Virus record (IMG/VR): IMGVR_UViG_3300013093_000244
Coordinates: 1 to 25,721 of that record
Origin: a virus
DNA length: 25,721 nt
Reading direction: 5' to 3' (one strand)
Under the pieces are notes generated by a model that worked only from the letters and a program-made list of their open reading frames with translations, was not told the DNA's origin and ran no database searches. Positions 1 through 8,166 of this stretch are shown one piece after another (within the stretch, counting starts at the first letter, position 1; each line of letters begins with the position of its first letter). The position numbers were made by a program, and so were the translations under genes.

Positions 1-522
1 AGTATTTGAAAACCAACCAACTATATTATTTGCCCAATATCCACCAACAGCAAAAACAAGATTAGCATTTGCTGATGCAGTACCTACCACTAGATTACCA
101 TTATTACTTGTTGTACCTTGTACAATCATATAACCATCATGTGCGTACTGTGATGTTTGTTGATTTGTAACGGGATTCCATTGAGAATTATTAAGACCAA
201 AATCAATAAAACCTTCATTATCAGTACCATCATCTGCGGTTAAAATAACGTCTGAAGTGCCATATTGATTAAAGTTTTGTGTATTAATCTGCATGTAACT
301 ATTAACATTACCAGAAAATTGTGCTACTGTGTTAGGTAATGTAATCGTATTGTTACCAACATTCAATTGATTATTCAAGTATAGTTGTTGTGCAAGAGTA
401 TTTCCGCTAAACTGAACTGTTTTACTTTGAGATACATCTACACCAATAAACGTTGCGTTGCCGGTATTTGCACCTGCAAATGTTGTTAAAACTGGTAGAG
501 CTGAAATTTTTACTGTTGACAT
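1..522 (-). CDS. Phage structural/fibre-like protein, C-terminus beyond window
   Basis: An open frame begins with ATG at 522 and runs without a stop for 174 codons to the window edge, so the C-terminus is missing. The product begins MSTVKISALP and is rich in Asn, Thr, Gly and Ser, with few charged residues and no Cys in the visible part. That composition is typical of beta-structured virion appendage proteins. A central stretch (TADDGTDNEGFIDFGLNNSQ, about residues 86-105) resembles a segment I associate with structural proteins of aquatic T4-like phages, but I cannot name a family. It is the last visible gene of the leftward baseplate operon, 3 nt after the gp7-like gene, with an AGGA ribosome site overlapping that gene's end. 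A baseplate-attached fibre or its collar is the likeliest role, by position and composition only. Confidence 0.6.
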   Translation of the reverse strand, partial: MSTVKISALPVLTTFAGANTGNATFIGVDVSQSKTVQFSGNTLAQQLYLNNQLNVGNNTITLPNTVAQFSGNVNSYMQINTQNFNQYGTSDVILTADDGTDNEGFIDFGLNNSQWNPVTNQQTSQYAHDGYMIVQGTTSNNGNLVVGTASANANLVFAVGGYWANNIVGWFSNT

Positions 523-525
523 TTA

Positions 526-3500
526 TTATCCTAATAGAATGTATTGACCATCTTCTGTTATAATTTGTGAGTTACCATCTTCAGTTGAAATGTATGGCTC
601 AAAATCTTGACCAACAACACCACTAACTAAAATTTGATTTGCGTTTGCTAACGGAGCTTTCTTGACGGCAACGTTAGAGCTGAATGTGTAATTTGAATTT
701 GCTCCCAAATATACTAAACTGTTTGCATAGTCTACCCAATCAACAACACCAATATGATATGCAAACTGACTTAATGAATCGCCTGTTTGAATAACATCGA
801 TAATTGGGTATTGACCATTTGTATAGTTTCCGTTATTATAAACGTTATACACACTTGTATAGATACTTGCTATATTTATGACGTTTGATGATGAGTTACC
901 ACTTGCAAAAGCAACATTAGGGAATCTTGACCAAACACTATCTACAAATGTAATTGTATTTGATGAATTATTAACACTTGCAATTTCAGATGTGATTGTC
1001 AGGTTATTTGATGTGGTCATTGAGAATGTATTTGCATTTGACAAATAATCAGTCAATGTATTACCTGCGGATAAACTTGTAAACGTTATTGTGTTACTTG
1101 AGTTTTGTACATATGCAGGCCACAACCATAATTCAGCAAATTCACCACTCCCACCAGTAAATGAAACTGGATTTGTTGGAAATATACTATAATTACCAAC
1201 ATTACTTATTGCATACGATGATATTGAACTATCTATTCCCGTATTACCTGTGACAGTAATTTTTGCTGGATAAACACTCGTACCACCAACAACTGTTAAA
1301 ACGTCACCTACATTATAACTTGCACCACTATAATACATATTTGCAGAAACAACATACTTGTTATCTGAAACATTAATTTTACCTTGTGGGTTGTTTGTCC
1401 CTACAATATTACTAAAATATTTTCGTGAATTTAATTCGTTGGCTAAAATATATGATGCTTCAGCCTTAGATTTCAGAGCAAATCTACCAATCAAATTAAT
1501 ACCGGATGGATGTAAAAGATTTAGTAACGTATTTCTATAGTCTGAGATAGCTCTTTCAACAGTAATTCGATAAGTAAAATTATTATAGTCTGAGCTTTGC
1601 AATACGTCATATGAACTTAATTGTCCTGAACTATCGAGATATTGTCCTTGGCCAATTACAAGACCATTTAAATATTTTGCTGTTGCATCTGCGTTTCCGT
1701 CACCATAGTTTCTAACACCGTATTGATTGTAAGGTGATGGTATATATGTTGATGTTGTATATGCAACGTTTGCCATCGTTATTGAAACACCACCAGAATT
1801 TGCAATCAATAGCGGTTGAGCTGGATTAGGTTGAGATGTATAATTGAATACACGCAAACTATACAAAGATTGTGACGGATTATAATTTTGTTGTAGCAAA
1901 GAAATTGAATTGACTGTTGCTAGATATGTGGCAACATTAACGTTTGCACCTTGATAGACAACTTGACCTAATGTTGGTGGTTGTGTTGCACCAACATTCG
2001 ATACAACAATATCTTGAACTTTGAGTGAAACCTTTGGTGCAGAAACATAGTCTTCACCACCATCAATCAAATTGATTGTTGTAATTGCACCTATTCGATT
2101 TAACGATAATGAAAAAGTTGCACCAGATCCCAATATACCTGGTGTATATAAATTAGCACCATAACCTGTTGAAGTATTAATCGTGACTGTTGGTAAAACA
2201 CCACCAACATAACCTAATCCACCTTGAGGTAACCCTGCGGTTGCTTGATACATTACATTAGTTACGTTACCATTTGCGTCAACTGTAAGTCTTGCATTTG
2301 CACCATAACCATAGCCGCCAGAAAAAACTATAGTATCATTACTTCTATAACCAGTACCAGTATTTGCTATTTGAATAGGGGCAAGAATACCTAACGCAGT
2401 TACACTACCAATAATATTATTAGTCGTATCGTTTGATACATATGAAGATAATGCAGTAACTGATGGTGGTGTTGACATGCCGCCACCACCATTATTTAAT
2501 AATATTGAACCTATTGGGTTTGTATCAAATGTGGTAAATGTAAAAGAATTAGCAAGAGATGCATTTGCATTTGCACTTGTATTTGCAGTTAAAAATGAAT
2601 AGGTATCGCCAATTTTAAAACCATTTGATTTTGCAATAGAATCAATTGGTAATTTAATTGTGACCGTATTATTACTTGTTACTGAGAATACAACCGCATT
2701 TGCAAGAGAAGTTTCTTGACCAGAAATATAAATTGTTGAAAAACCATTACCAGGATATAATTGTGTTGTTGGTGAAATTGTGTACCCATAGCCACCGCTA
2801 ACAACTGTAATACCTTGAATAGAACCAGTAGTTACTTCATTTACATCGGCTACAGCACCGATAGGGTGAGCAATATTTGAATTTAAACCACCATAAACAA
2901 TAACAGGATCGGCAACATTATAACCAAGACCTCTGTTGTTAGGATCAATATTTACCGAACTGATTTGTCCTACAATCGTTGCGGTAAGAGTTTCAGCACC
3001 AACTGTATTGGCGCTAACTATATTACCATTTAGAAAGTAAACTGGTTGATTATAAGAATCTAAAATCGTAACTTGTTCACCAGATTGGAACAGACGTTCA
3101 ATATCCGATATGAAGATTTCAATTTTGTTTTGAGCTACAACAACGTTTTCTATTGTTGCAAATGCTTTTGATGTTAAACCAAAAACTCTCAGATTAGTAC
3201 AAAGTAGAAAGTTTAAATCGGTTGAGGCAAGTTTAATGCTCTTTGGTATATACCAAGTGCCTGATGATGCAGAGAGAACCGCATCTTTAGTATAGAAATA
3301 ATCAAAATCAGAATTAAATAAAACTCTGAATAAAAATTGATAAGATGCTGGCGTACCTTTTGATTGATATAACTCTCTTGCAGTTTTAACCGCAGTCGCA
3401 GGCGATATTAATGCTTCAGCCGGAAAATATTGTAGAAAATCATTGATAAAATAATTTTGAAATCCTTCAATCGTATTATCAATGTCTGTATAATCCCAAA

Positions 3501-3705
3501 GACTTTTTGAAGCATATAAAGGGCCTTGAGTGCCAGTTGTATCTGCAATAGTTATCTGTGAATTAGTTGTATTAGCCAGTTCCATCCATTCGTAATACGC
3601 TTGAAGAAACGATACGAAATTATTACCATATACTGAAGTATCTAAAAGATATTCAGGTAGCTGTGATGGTATGAATAATGATGTTTTTTGGTTGCTTTGA
3701 ATCAT
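526..3705 (-). CDS. gp7: Baseplate wedge protein, gp7-like with large repeat insertion
   Basis: This 1059-residue protein directly follows gp6, the place gp7 holds in T4. Residues about 31-40 (VSFLQAYYEW) and 112-137 (LYQSKGTPASYQFLFRVLF and following) resemble the block in the C-terminal part of T4 gp7 that reads STKGIEASYKFLFKVLYNEE. A second block near residue 735-765 (LLNLLHPSGINLIGRF) resembles gp7 FVHPVGFGFIA. In T4 these blocks lie roughly 130 residues apart. Here they are about 600 apart, separated by Gly/Asn-rich GxGY repeats. The large N-terminal part of T4 gp7 has no counterpart. The protein would be a wedge component bridging to the peripheral baseplate. The gp7 match is from memory of the T4 sequence. 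The start overlaps the gp6 stop by 1 nt. Confidence 0.68.
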   Translation of the reverse strand: MIQSNQKTSLFIPSQLPEYLLDTSVYGNNFVSFLQAYYEWMELANTTNSQITIADTTGTQGPLYASKSLWDYTDIDNTIEGFQNYFINDFLQYFPAEALISPATAVKTARELYQSKGTPASYQFLFRVLFNSDFDYFYTKDAVLSASSGTWYIPKSIKLASTDLNFLLCTNLRVFGLTSKAFATIENVVVAQNKIEIFISDIERLFQSGEQVTILDSYNQPVYFLNGNIVSANTVGAETLTATIVGQISSVNIDPNNRGLGYNVADPVIVYGGLNSNIAHPIGAVADVNEVTTGSIQGITVVSGGYGYTISPTTQLYPGNGFSTIYISGQETSLANAVVFSVTSNNTVTIKLPIDSIAKSNGFKIGDTYSFLTANTSANANASLANSFTFTTFDTNPIGSILLNNGGGGMSTPPSVTALSSYVSNDTTNNIIGSVTALGILAPIQIANTGTGYRSNDTIVFSGGYGYGANARLTVDANGNVTNVMYQATAGLPQGGLGYVGGVLPTVTINTSTGYGANLYTPGILGSGATFSLSLNRIGAITTINLIDGGEDYVSAPKVSLKVQDIVVSNVGATQPPTLGQVVYQGANVNVATYLATVNSISLLQQNYNPSQSLYSLRVFNYTSQPNPAQPLLIANSGGVSITMANVAYTTSTYIPSPYNQYGVRNYGDGNADATAKYLNGLVIGQGQYLDSSGQLSSYDVLQSSDYNNFTYRITVERAISDYRNTLLNLLHPSGINLIGRFALKSKAEASYILANELNSRKYFSNIVGTNNPQGKINVSDNKYVVSANMYYSGASYNVGDVLTVVGGTSVYPAKITVTGNTGIDSSISSYAISNVGNYSIFPTNPVSFTGGSGEFAELWLWPAYVQNSSNTITFTSLSAGNTLTDYLSNANTFSMTTSNNLTITSEIASVNNSSNTITFVDSVWSRFPNVAFASGNSSSNVINIASIYTSVYNVYNNGNYTNGQYPIIDVIQTGDSLSQFAYHIGVVDWVDYANSLVYLGANSNYTFSSNVAVKKAPLANANQILVSGVVGQDFEPYISTEDGNSQIITEDGQYILLG
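1900..2950 (-). repeat. GxGY-type protein repeats inside the gp7-like gene
   Basis: The encoded protein (about residues 255-600) contains recurring units of the form G-x-G-Y, a short spacer, P-x-V, then Gly-rich and Ala-rich turns. Examples are GLGYNVADPVIVYGG, GGYGYTISPTTQLYPG, GTGYRSNDTIVFSGG and GGEDYVSAPKVSLKV. Two further units lie near residues 800 and 842. Units of the same style occur in the C-terminal part of gp6 (about residues 525-600). The units are diverged at DNA level, so this is a protein-level repeat. Unit boundaries are approximate. Confidence 0.55.
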
Positions 3706-5774
3706 TATTTTGCAGTAACATTAACTGTGATAGCGGAAGGATCATTAGGATCAACCGTAAGAATTCTACTATATGAAGATGAAAATATTGTTGTTGCCGG
3801 ATTAACTGAAATTGTTAACTGAGCTAATGGGTTATTAACTGCTATCGGATTAAAAGAATTCAATTCAACAATACCATTAATATAATCAATTGTACCAATA
3901 TTTGGTTTTAATATTGTTTTTACATTATTACCATTATAATAATACAATCTCAGAGTACCGTATTGACCTTCTAATATAGCAGTTGCGGCACCACCAGCAC
4001 CTGTATAGTCGTTGACATTAGGAGTAATTACTATTAAAGCGGCGGTATAACCTGAGCCAGCATTTGTCACATTGATTGTCGAAATTGAACCATTAACTAA
4101 TACTGCTTCTGCTGTTGCACCCATACCGTCACCATAAATTGTAACTGTTGGGGTATATTGATACGAGTAGCCAGGGTTTATAATAGGTATTGATTGTATA
4201 CCCGATGTAGTTTGTGGTAACTCATCAATATAAACTGCATCAATAATATTAGCACTATCGCTTGGATCTGTATATTGTATACCGGGATCACTCGTCACAC
4301 CACTTAATAATACACCTCTTTGTAAAGGAATACCAAAATTAAACTTATATGATTGTAATGCAGTTAAACTTGGGAAAAATTTCTTTTGAAGCTGTAGTGA
4401 AAATTCACTTGCAAGAATCGATTGATTGGTATTTTGAATTGCTATTGTTAATTGCGAACCTGAAAATGTTGAATTAAAAGAATTCAGAGTCGAGGTTGTA
4501 AAATTTGCAATCGTATTAAAAACTGTAGAGCCAATTTGTGATGCTGTATATGTTGTTTGTGTCGAATCAAAATATACATTCGCAACAAGTTTAATATAAT
4601 TATAATCAGGATCAACAATAACAGGAACAACTGTCATCATTGAAATTGGTGTTAGAATTTTTCCAATTATAGTTTGTTTTTGTGTTGCTGTTAATGTATA
4701 AGCACCTTTTGGTTTTAAACAAACAAAAACTTGACCGTATACTGGCGGATCATTTTCTTGACCACCCCAAACATTTACCGCATCGAAACCAAATAATTTA
4801 TTTTGTTGAATCGCTGTAATATAGTCATCTTTTGTGACTGCACGACCTTGAGCGGCATATGATTTAGGTGCTTGAAATTTAATTGATGCTATTGTTTCTT
4901 TATCTGATCCTGATGTTGCAGGCACATAACCACTTACAATTGCATTATAGCCAATATTAGTCATTAACTGAAAACTATTGGCACCTGCGGCAGAAGAACC
5001 TTCAGTTGAAAGATATGATACGGTAATAATATTACCATCATTCAACTTTTTACCAAGAACACCATCACCAAATGATATATTATAATTACCGTTTAATGCC
5101 TCTTGAACAAAATAAACTGTTGAAGTACCATTTAGGTATAAACTTGATGAGGTTTGTTGATATACTTGAATTGCCGAATTAGATACTGATTGTTGAACTA
5201 CAACCTTTAATGTTGTAGTATCGATTGCATTATCAGGAACTTCAAAAGTATAAGTTGGGTTGTTAGTCGAATCTACTGTAAACGAATATGTAGCTAAAAC
5301 ACCTTGATATATTGCTATATTATTAAATGATGCAATATTTGTTACTAAATTTGTTGCTACGGTTACAGGATTAATATTAGTAAAAACATAATTAACCCCA
5401 TTTATCTGCTCGGATAAGAATGTTGAAAACGCAGGCAACGTTAGCGTTGGTGATGAAACGCCTGTTACGGTAATATTAACAAATGCAACAGGACAAATTG
5501 AAGATTTGGGTGTATAATCTAATAATTTAGCATGAGATATTACTGAACGTCTTTGAACCGCAGAGTCCAAAAACATTTCATTAGCAACCATGTTTAAGTA
5601 AAACGCATTATATTGTGTATTGTATGCGAATACATCAAGTAATGTGTCAAGTGCCGAACCCTCAAAGTTATAATCTTGAAATGTTGATTGACTTTGAAGA
5701 TAAGTGATGAAGTTCTGTTTGATTCCGTTAAAATCAAGTGCTGACAGTTGAATGTTAGAATTGGCTCCAGCCAT
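3705..5774 (-). CDS. gp6: Baseplate wedge subunit gp6
   Basis: The 689-residue product is close to T4 gp6 in length (about 660). Its N-terminal block, with EGSALDTLLDVFAYNTQYNA followed by FYLNMVANEMFLDSAVQRRS and VISHAKLLDYTP (about residues 39-90), is the conserved gp6/gpJ-like signature: a bilayer of helices that sits at the tail tube and dimerises to form the continuous ring holding the wedges together. A Gly-rich C-terminal stretch (about 525-600) carries GYSYQYTPTVTIYGDG and GSGYTAALIVITP, the same style of repeat seen in the next gene. It overlaps gp25 upstream and the gp7-like gene downstream by 1 nt each, so the three are probably translationally coupled. Confidence in the family is high. 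Confidence 0.93.
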   Translation of the reverse strand: MAGANSNIQLSALDFNGIKQNFITYLQSQSTFQDYNFEGSALDTLLDVFAYNTQYNAFYLNMVANEMFLDSAVQRRSVISHAKLLDYTPKSSICPVAFVNITVTGVSSPTLTLPAFSTFLSEQINGVNYVFTNINPVTVATNLVTNIASFNNIAIYQGVLATYSFTVDSTNNPTYTFEVPDNAIDTTTLKVVVQQSVSNSAIQVYQQTSSSLYLNGTSTVYFVQEALNGNYNISFGDGVLGKKLNDGNIITVSYLSTEGSSAAGANSFQLMTNIGYNAIVSGYVPATSGSDKETIASIKFQAPKSYAAQGRAVTKDDYITAIQQNKLFGFDAVNVWGGQENDPPVYGQVFVCLKPKGAYTLTATQKQTIIGKILTPISMMTVVPVIVDPDYNYIKLVANVYFDSTQTTYTASQIGSTVFNTIANFTTSTLNSFNSTFSGSQLTIAIQNTNQSILASEFSLQLQKKFFPSLTALQSYKFNFGIPLQRGVLLSGVTSDPGIQYTDPSDSANIIDAVYIDELPQTTSGIQSIPIINPGYSYQYTPTVTIYGDGMGATAEAVLVNGSISTINVTNAGSGYTAALIVITPNVNDYTGAGGAATAILEGQYGTLRLYYYNGNNVKTILKPNIGTIDYINGIVELNSFNPIAVNNPLAQLTISVNPATTIFSSSYSRILTVDPNDPSAITVNVTAK

Positions 5775-6163
5775 TATCTATTCCTTTGAAGTAAAAGATT
5801 TACAGCAGTCGGTGTTGTATTATTACCAATAAAAACATAAAGACTGACTTGAAAACTATCTTGGTCTGCTAATGCAGAAACATTTAATTGATAAATTGTG
5901 GCTCTTGGCTCATAATTCGTAATCAATCTCACAATCTCATCTTCAATGCTACTAGCAGTTAATGGTGAGAGTGGCTCAAATAATAATGCATAAAGACCAC
6001 TACCGACTGTTGGATTAAACAGTTTTTCATAGGGTCTAGTATATAAAAGATTCTGAATTGAACGAATAACCGCCTGTTCGTTATAACTCATGGATACATC
6101 TCCTGTCACCGGATTGGGAAGGAAACGTAAATCTAAATCTGAGTATATAATTGTACTTGCCAT
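5774..6163 (-). CDS. gp25: Baseplate wedge subunit gp25
   Basis: At 129 residues this matches the usual length of gp25 (about 130). The region FNPTVGSGLYALLFEPLSPL followed by EDEIVRLITNYEPRATI (about residues 45-90) is the gp25/GpW-type signature shared with T6SS TssE. The protein joins gp6 and gp53 to form the wedge core and is where sheath polymerisation begins. It is often described as lysozyme-like, but no enzyme function is expected. Its stop overlaps the gp6 start by 1 nt. The ribosome site before ATG is weak, and a TATAAATA motif lies only 5 nt upstream. Confidence 0.93.
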   Translation of the reverse strand: MASTIIYSDLDLRFLPNPVTGDVSMSYNEQAVIRSIQNLLYTRPYEKLFNPTVGSGLYALLFEPLSPLTASSIEDEIVRLITNYEPRATIYQLNVSALADQDSFQVSLYVFIGNNTTPTAVNLLLQRNR

Positions 6164-6170
6164 TTTCTAT

Positions 6171-6929
6171 TTATATTGGTGTGCCAAGTGGTACTGGAAC
6201 TAATGTTGGTGATGTAGGTCCTGTTGCAACGTGTGTATGCAAATTGTAATCAACAGTAACAAATGTATCGTAAGCGGCTCGTAAAGAAGCTAAAGAACCA
6301 AATAAACCTGGCGTTGGAAGACCTGTATCGTAAATATTACCAGGAACAAGTACGGTGGGTGTTAATGCTAAAGGCCCTGCGGCTATCACACCTAATGGTG
6401 CTAAAATGCTACCTTTAGTAGAATTCACAGAACCTAATGCAGAAACACTACCGTTTACAGTTAAATCTGAATTTATGTTAACTGCATCTGCTGAAAGTGT
6501 TAATGTTCCAGAAGTTGTAATATCGGTATCACCTTCACTAATAATTTCAGCACTACCTGCAACGTGAGTTATCATATCACCCGCAACGGTTTGATTAACA
6601 TTACCATCAACTTGAATGTAAGAATCGCCTTTAACATGTAAAACAGAAGGACCACCTATTGTAATATTACATTGACCTCCTATGTATACATTATTATTTT
6701 CCATTGTAATGTAATAACCATTACCAAATATTTTAGTAATTGATGTTCCATCTTGTTGCCATTCTATAAAATTATTTGCGGTTCCGTGTTGTAAACGAAT
6801 CCTTTGTGCATTTGGGGTATCATCCATTTCAAAAAGATGACCGCCTCTTGTTTGTCTTGCATTATTGTAAGGATATTCAGGTTTTGCACTTGAAAACGGT
6901 TCGGTCCATGAACTATCAGGTATTGCCAT
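6171..6929 (-). CDS. gp5C: Tail needle: gp5 C-terminal beta-helix as a separate gene
   Basis: The 252-residue product matches the C-terminal fragment of T4 gp5. The segment EPFSSAKPEYPYNNA then GGHLFEMDDTPNAQRIRLQH corresponds to T4 EPVSSYKGEYPYVHT and SGHIQEFDDTPGQERYRLVH. It is followed by VKGDSYIQVDGNVNQTVAGD-type repeats (about residues 100-145) of the VgrG/gp5 triple-stranded beta-helix that forms the membrane-piercing needle. There is no lysozyme or OB domain in this ORF. The gene starts almost exactly where T4 gp5 is cut during maturation (between residues 351 and 352). After the repeats, residues about 155-252 form an Ala/Pro/Gly-rich tail not seen in T4 gp5, ending with HTHVATGPTSPT. 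The gp5 match is secure. The mode of assembly with the OB-domain protein is inferred. Confidence 0.88.
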   Translation of the reverse strand: MAIPDSSWTEPFSSAKPEYPYNNARQTRGGHLFEMDDTPNAQRIRLQHGTANNFIEWQQDGTSITKIFGNGYYITMENNNVYIGGQCNITIGGPSVLHVKGDSYIQVDGNVNQTVAGDMITHVAGSAEIISEGDTDITTSGTLTLSADAVNINSDLTVNGSVSALGSVNSTKGSILAPLGVIAAGPLALTPTVLVPGNIYDTGLPTPGLFGSLASLRAAYDTFVTVDYNLHTHVATGPTSPTLVPVPLGTPI

Positions 6930-6938
6930 AATTTAATC

Positions 6939-7838
6939 CTATGCGGTTGCAGTTGTTTGAGTTTGTTTGGCAGTTTGATCATCCTGAGCTTGTTGAGCTA
7001 ACTTCGCTTGTTCAACACCTGCGGCGTAACTAGCTTTTGCATCAGTAAGACATTGTTGAAATTGTGCAACAAGTTCATGTAGTCCTGCTTTTATTAAGTC
7101 TTGAATGTACTTAGTCAATAAATTTATCAATGCTTCCAACTCTTTTAGGCGTTGTTTTACCATTTGTATAAAATCTTGAATTGCTTTTACCCACTTTTTA
7201 AACATTTCGATTTGTGCTTTGATAGCTTTTGCTTGGGCTTCAACATCACCCAAACCAAGATAGTCTAAAATTGCTTGTCTTAATTCGGCAAGAGCTTTTA
7301 AAATTACCATACGTGCTTGTGCAATTGCCATACCTATACCACCGCAAACATCACAAACATGAACTGTATTTTGATTTGCATTTGCAATCGCAGTACCTGC
7401 AGTAATTCCTGCCGCAGATGGTGGTGTTGTACAACTCGCATCTGTTGTTAGGCCAATATTAGAATTAGGGTTGTTGCTTGCCGCTGTCGATGAACAATTT
7501 ATATTATCTATTGGTGAAGGATCACCGTTAACACCTAAAGCCGCTAATGCGGCTTGAACTTCAGTTACCGCTTTTTCAGCTACAGTAGCAATTGAGACCG
7601 GCGGTGACAAAGGTTGATTTGCATAATATCTTCTTGCCTGTTCTAATGTTGAAACTGGTGTTGCGCCAGGATTATCACCAACAGCCCCTACAATTACTTC
7701 CGGTATCGCACCTTGTGAACCTGCTTCAGTAGGCACCGGATTTGATAATGGTATTTGTGAATTTAAAAGTTCGGCTTGTTGTGCAGTCGAAAGATATGGA
7801 CTACCTCCTACTGCGCCTGTTGTTGTTGAATCTGCCAT
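6939..7838 (-). CDS. Unassigned hub-region protein with helical C-terminal half
   Basis: I do not recognise this 299-residue protein. Residues 1-160 are Ala/Thr/Pro/Ser-rich and low in complexity. A CDVCGG motif follows (about residue 160), and residues about 165-285 are strongly alpha-helical with coiled-coil character (QAKAIKAQIEMFKKWVKAIQ, then repeated hydrophobic heptads to LVAQFQQCLTD). It sits between the gp5 OB-domain gene and the gp5 needle gene, the place that holds the lysozyme domain in T4 gp5, yet no lysozyme motif is visible. A clear GGAG ribosome site precedes ATG. By position it could be a linker or chaperone for the hub-needle complex. That is inference. Confidence 0.75.
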   Translation of the reverse strand: MADSTTTGAVGGSPYLSTAQQAELLNSQIPLSNPVPTEAGSQGAIPEVIVGAVGDNPGATPVSTLEQARRYYANQPLSPPVSIATVAEKAVTEVQAALAALGVNGDPSPIDNINCSSTAASNNPNSNIGLTTDASCTTPPSAAGITAGTAIANANQNTVHVCDVCGGIGMAIAQARMVILKALAELRQAILDYLGLGDVEAQAKAIKAQIEMFKKWVKAIQDFIQMVKQRLKELEALINLLTKYIQDLIKAGLHELVAQFQQCLTDAKASYAAGVEQAKLAQQAQDDQTAKQTQTTATA

Positions 7839-7848
7839 AAATTACTCC

Positions 7849-8166
7849 TTACCCTGGTACATCAGTTGTATTTGCTTTGGGTAAAATACCCATCATTATT
7901 GGGAATTGACCTGACTCTCCATCCATGAAGAATCCCATTACCCACTCACCAACATTTGGTGTTTCAAAAGAACTTGAATTATTTATAGGTAGTAATGGAT
8001 GTGCCCAAGGTAAATCTTTATCGGCAAGTAACTCTTTGTATGGTGAATGCCAACCAAAAATTCTAACACGACATCTACCTACTGTTAGCGGGTCGGCATT
8101 ATCAACAATAACACCAACCCACCAAACAAAACCATTAAAACCAAAAAAACTATTACGGTTTGACAT
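7849..8166 (-). CDS. gp5N: gp5 N-terminal OB-fold domain as a stand-alone hub protein
   Basis: The product (105 residues from ATG at 8166, or 109 from an in-frame ATG at 8178) reads WWVGVIVDNADPLTVGRCRV near its start. This parallels T4 gp5 NWFVGVVEDRMDPLKLGRVRV, followed by a GWHSPYK-like turn, LPWAHPLLPI and VGEWVMGFFMDGESGQFPIM. This is the OB-fold of the gp5/VgrG hub that seats on the gp27 trimer. In T4 it is fused to lysozyme and needle; here the ORF stops after the OB fold. I prefer the 8166 start because the protein then begins MSNRNSFFGF with a GGA element upstream. Either start overlaps the end of the gp27-like gene. Confidence 0.85.
   Translation of the reverse strand: MSNRNSFFGFNGFVWWVGVIVDNADPLTVGRCRVRIFGWHSPYKELLADKDLPWAHPLLPINNSSSFETPNVGEWVMGFFMDGESGQFPIMMGILPKANTTDVPG

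Noticed and set aside
6168-6175. TATAAATA on the minus strand before gp25.
   Set aside because: It lies only 5 nt from the gp25 ATG, so transcription would start at or inside the gene; gp25 is more simply read within the operon.
7980-7987. TATAAATA on the minus strand inside the gp5 OB-domain gene.
   Set aside because: It is within coding sequence (codons for Ile-Asn-Asn) and about 140 nt from the next start; probably chance in AT-rich DNA.
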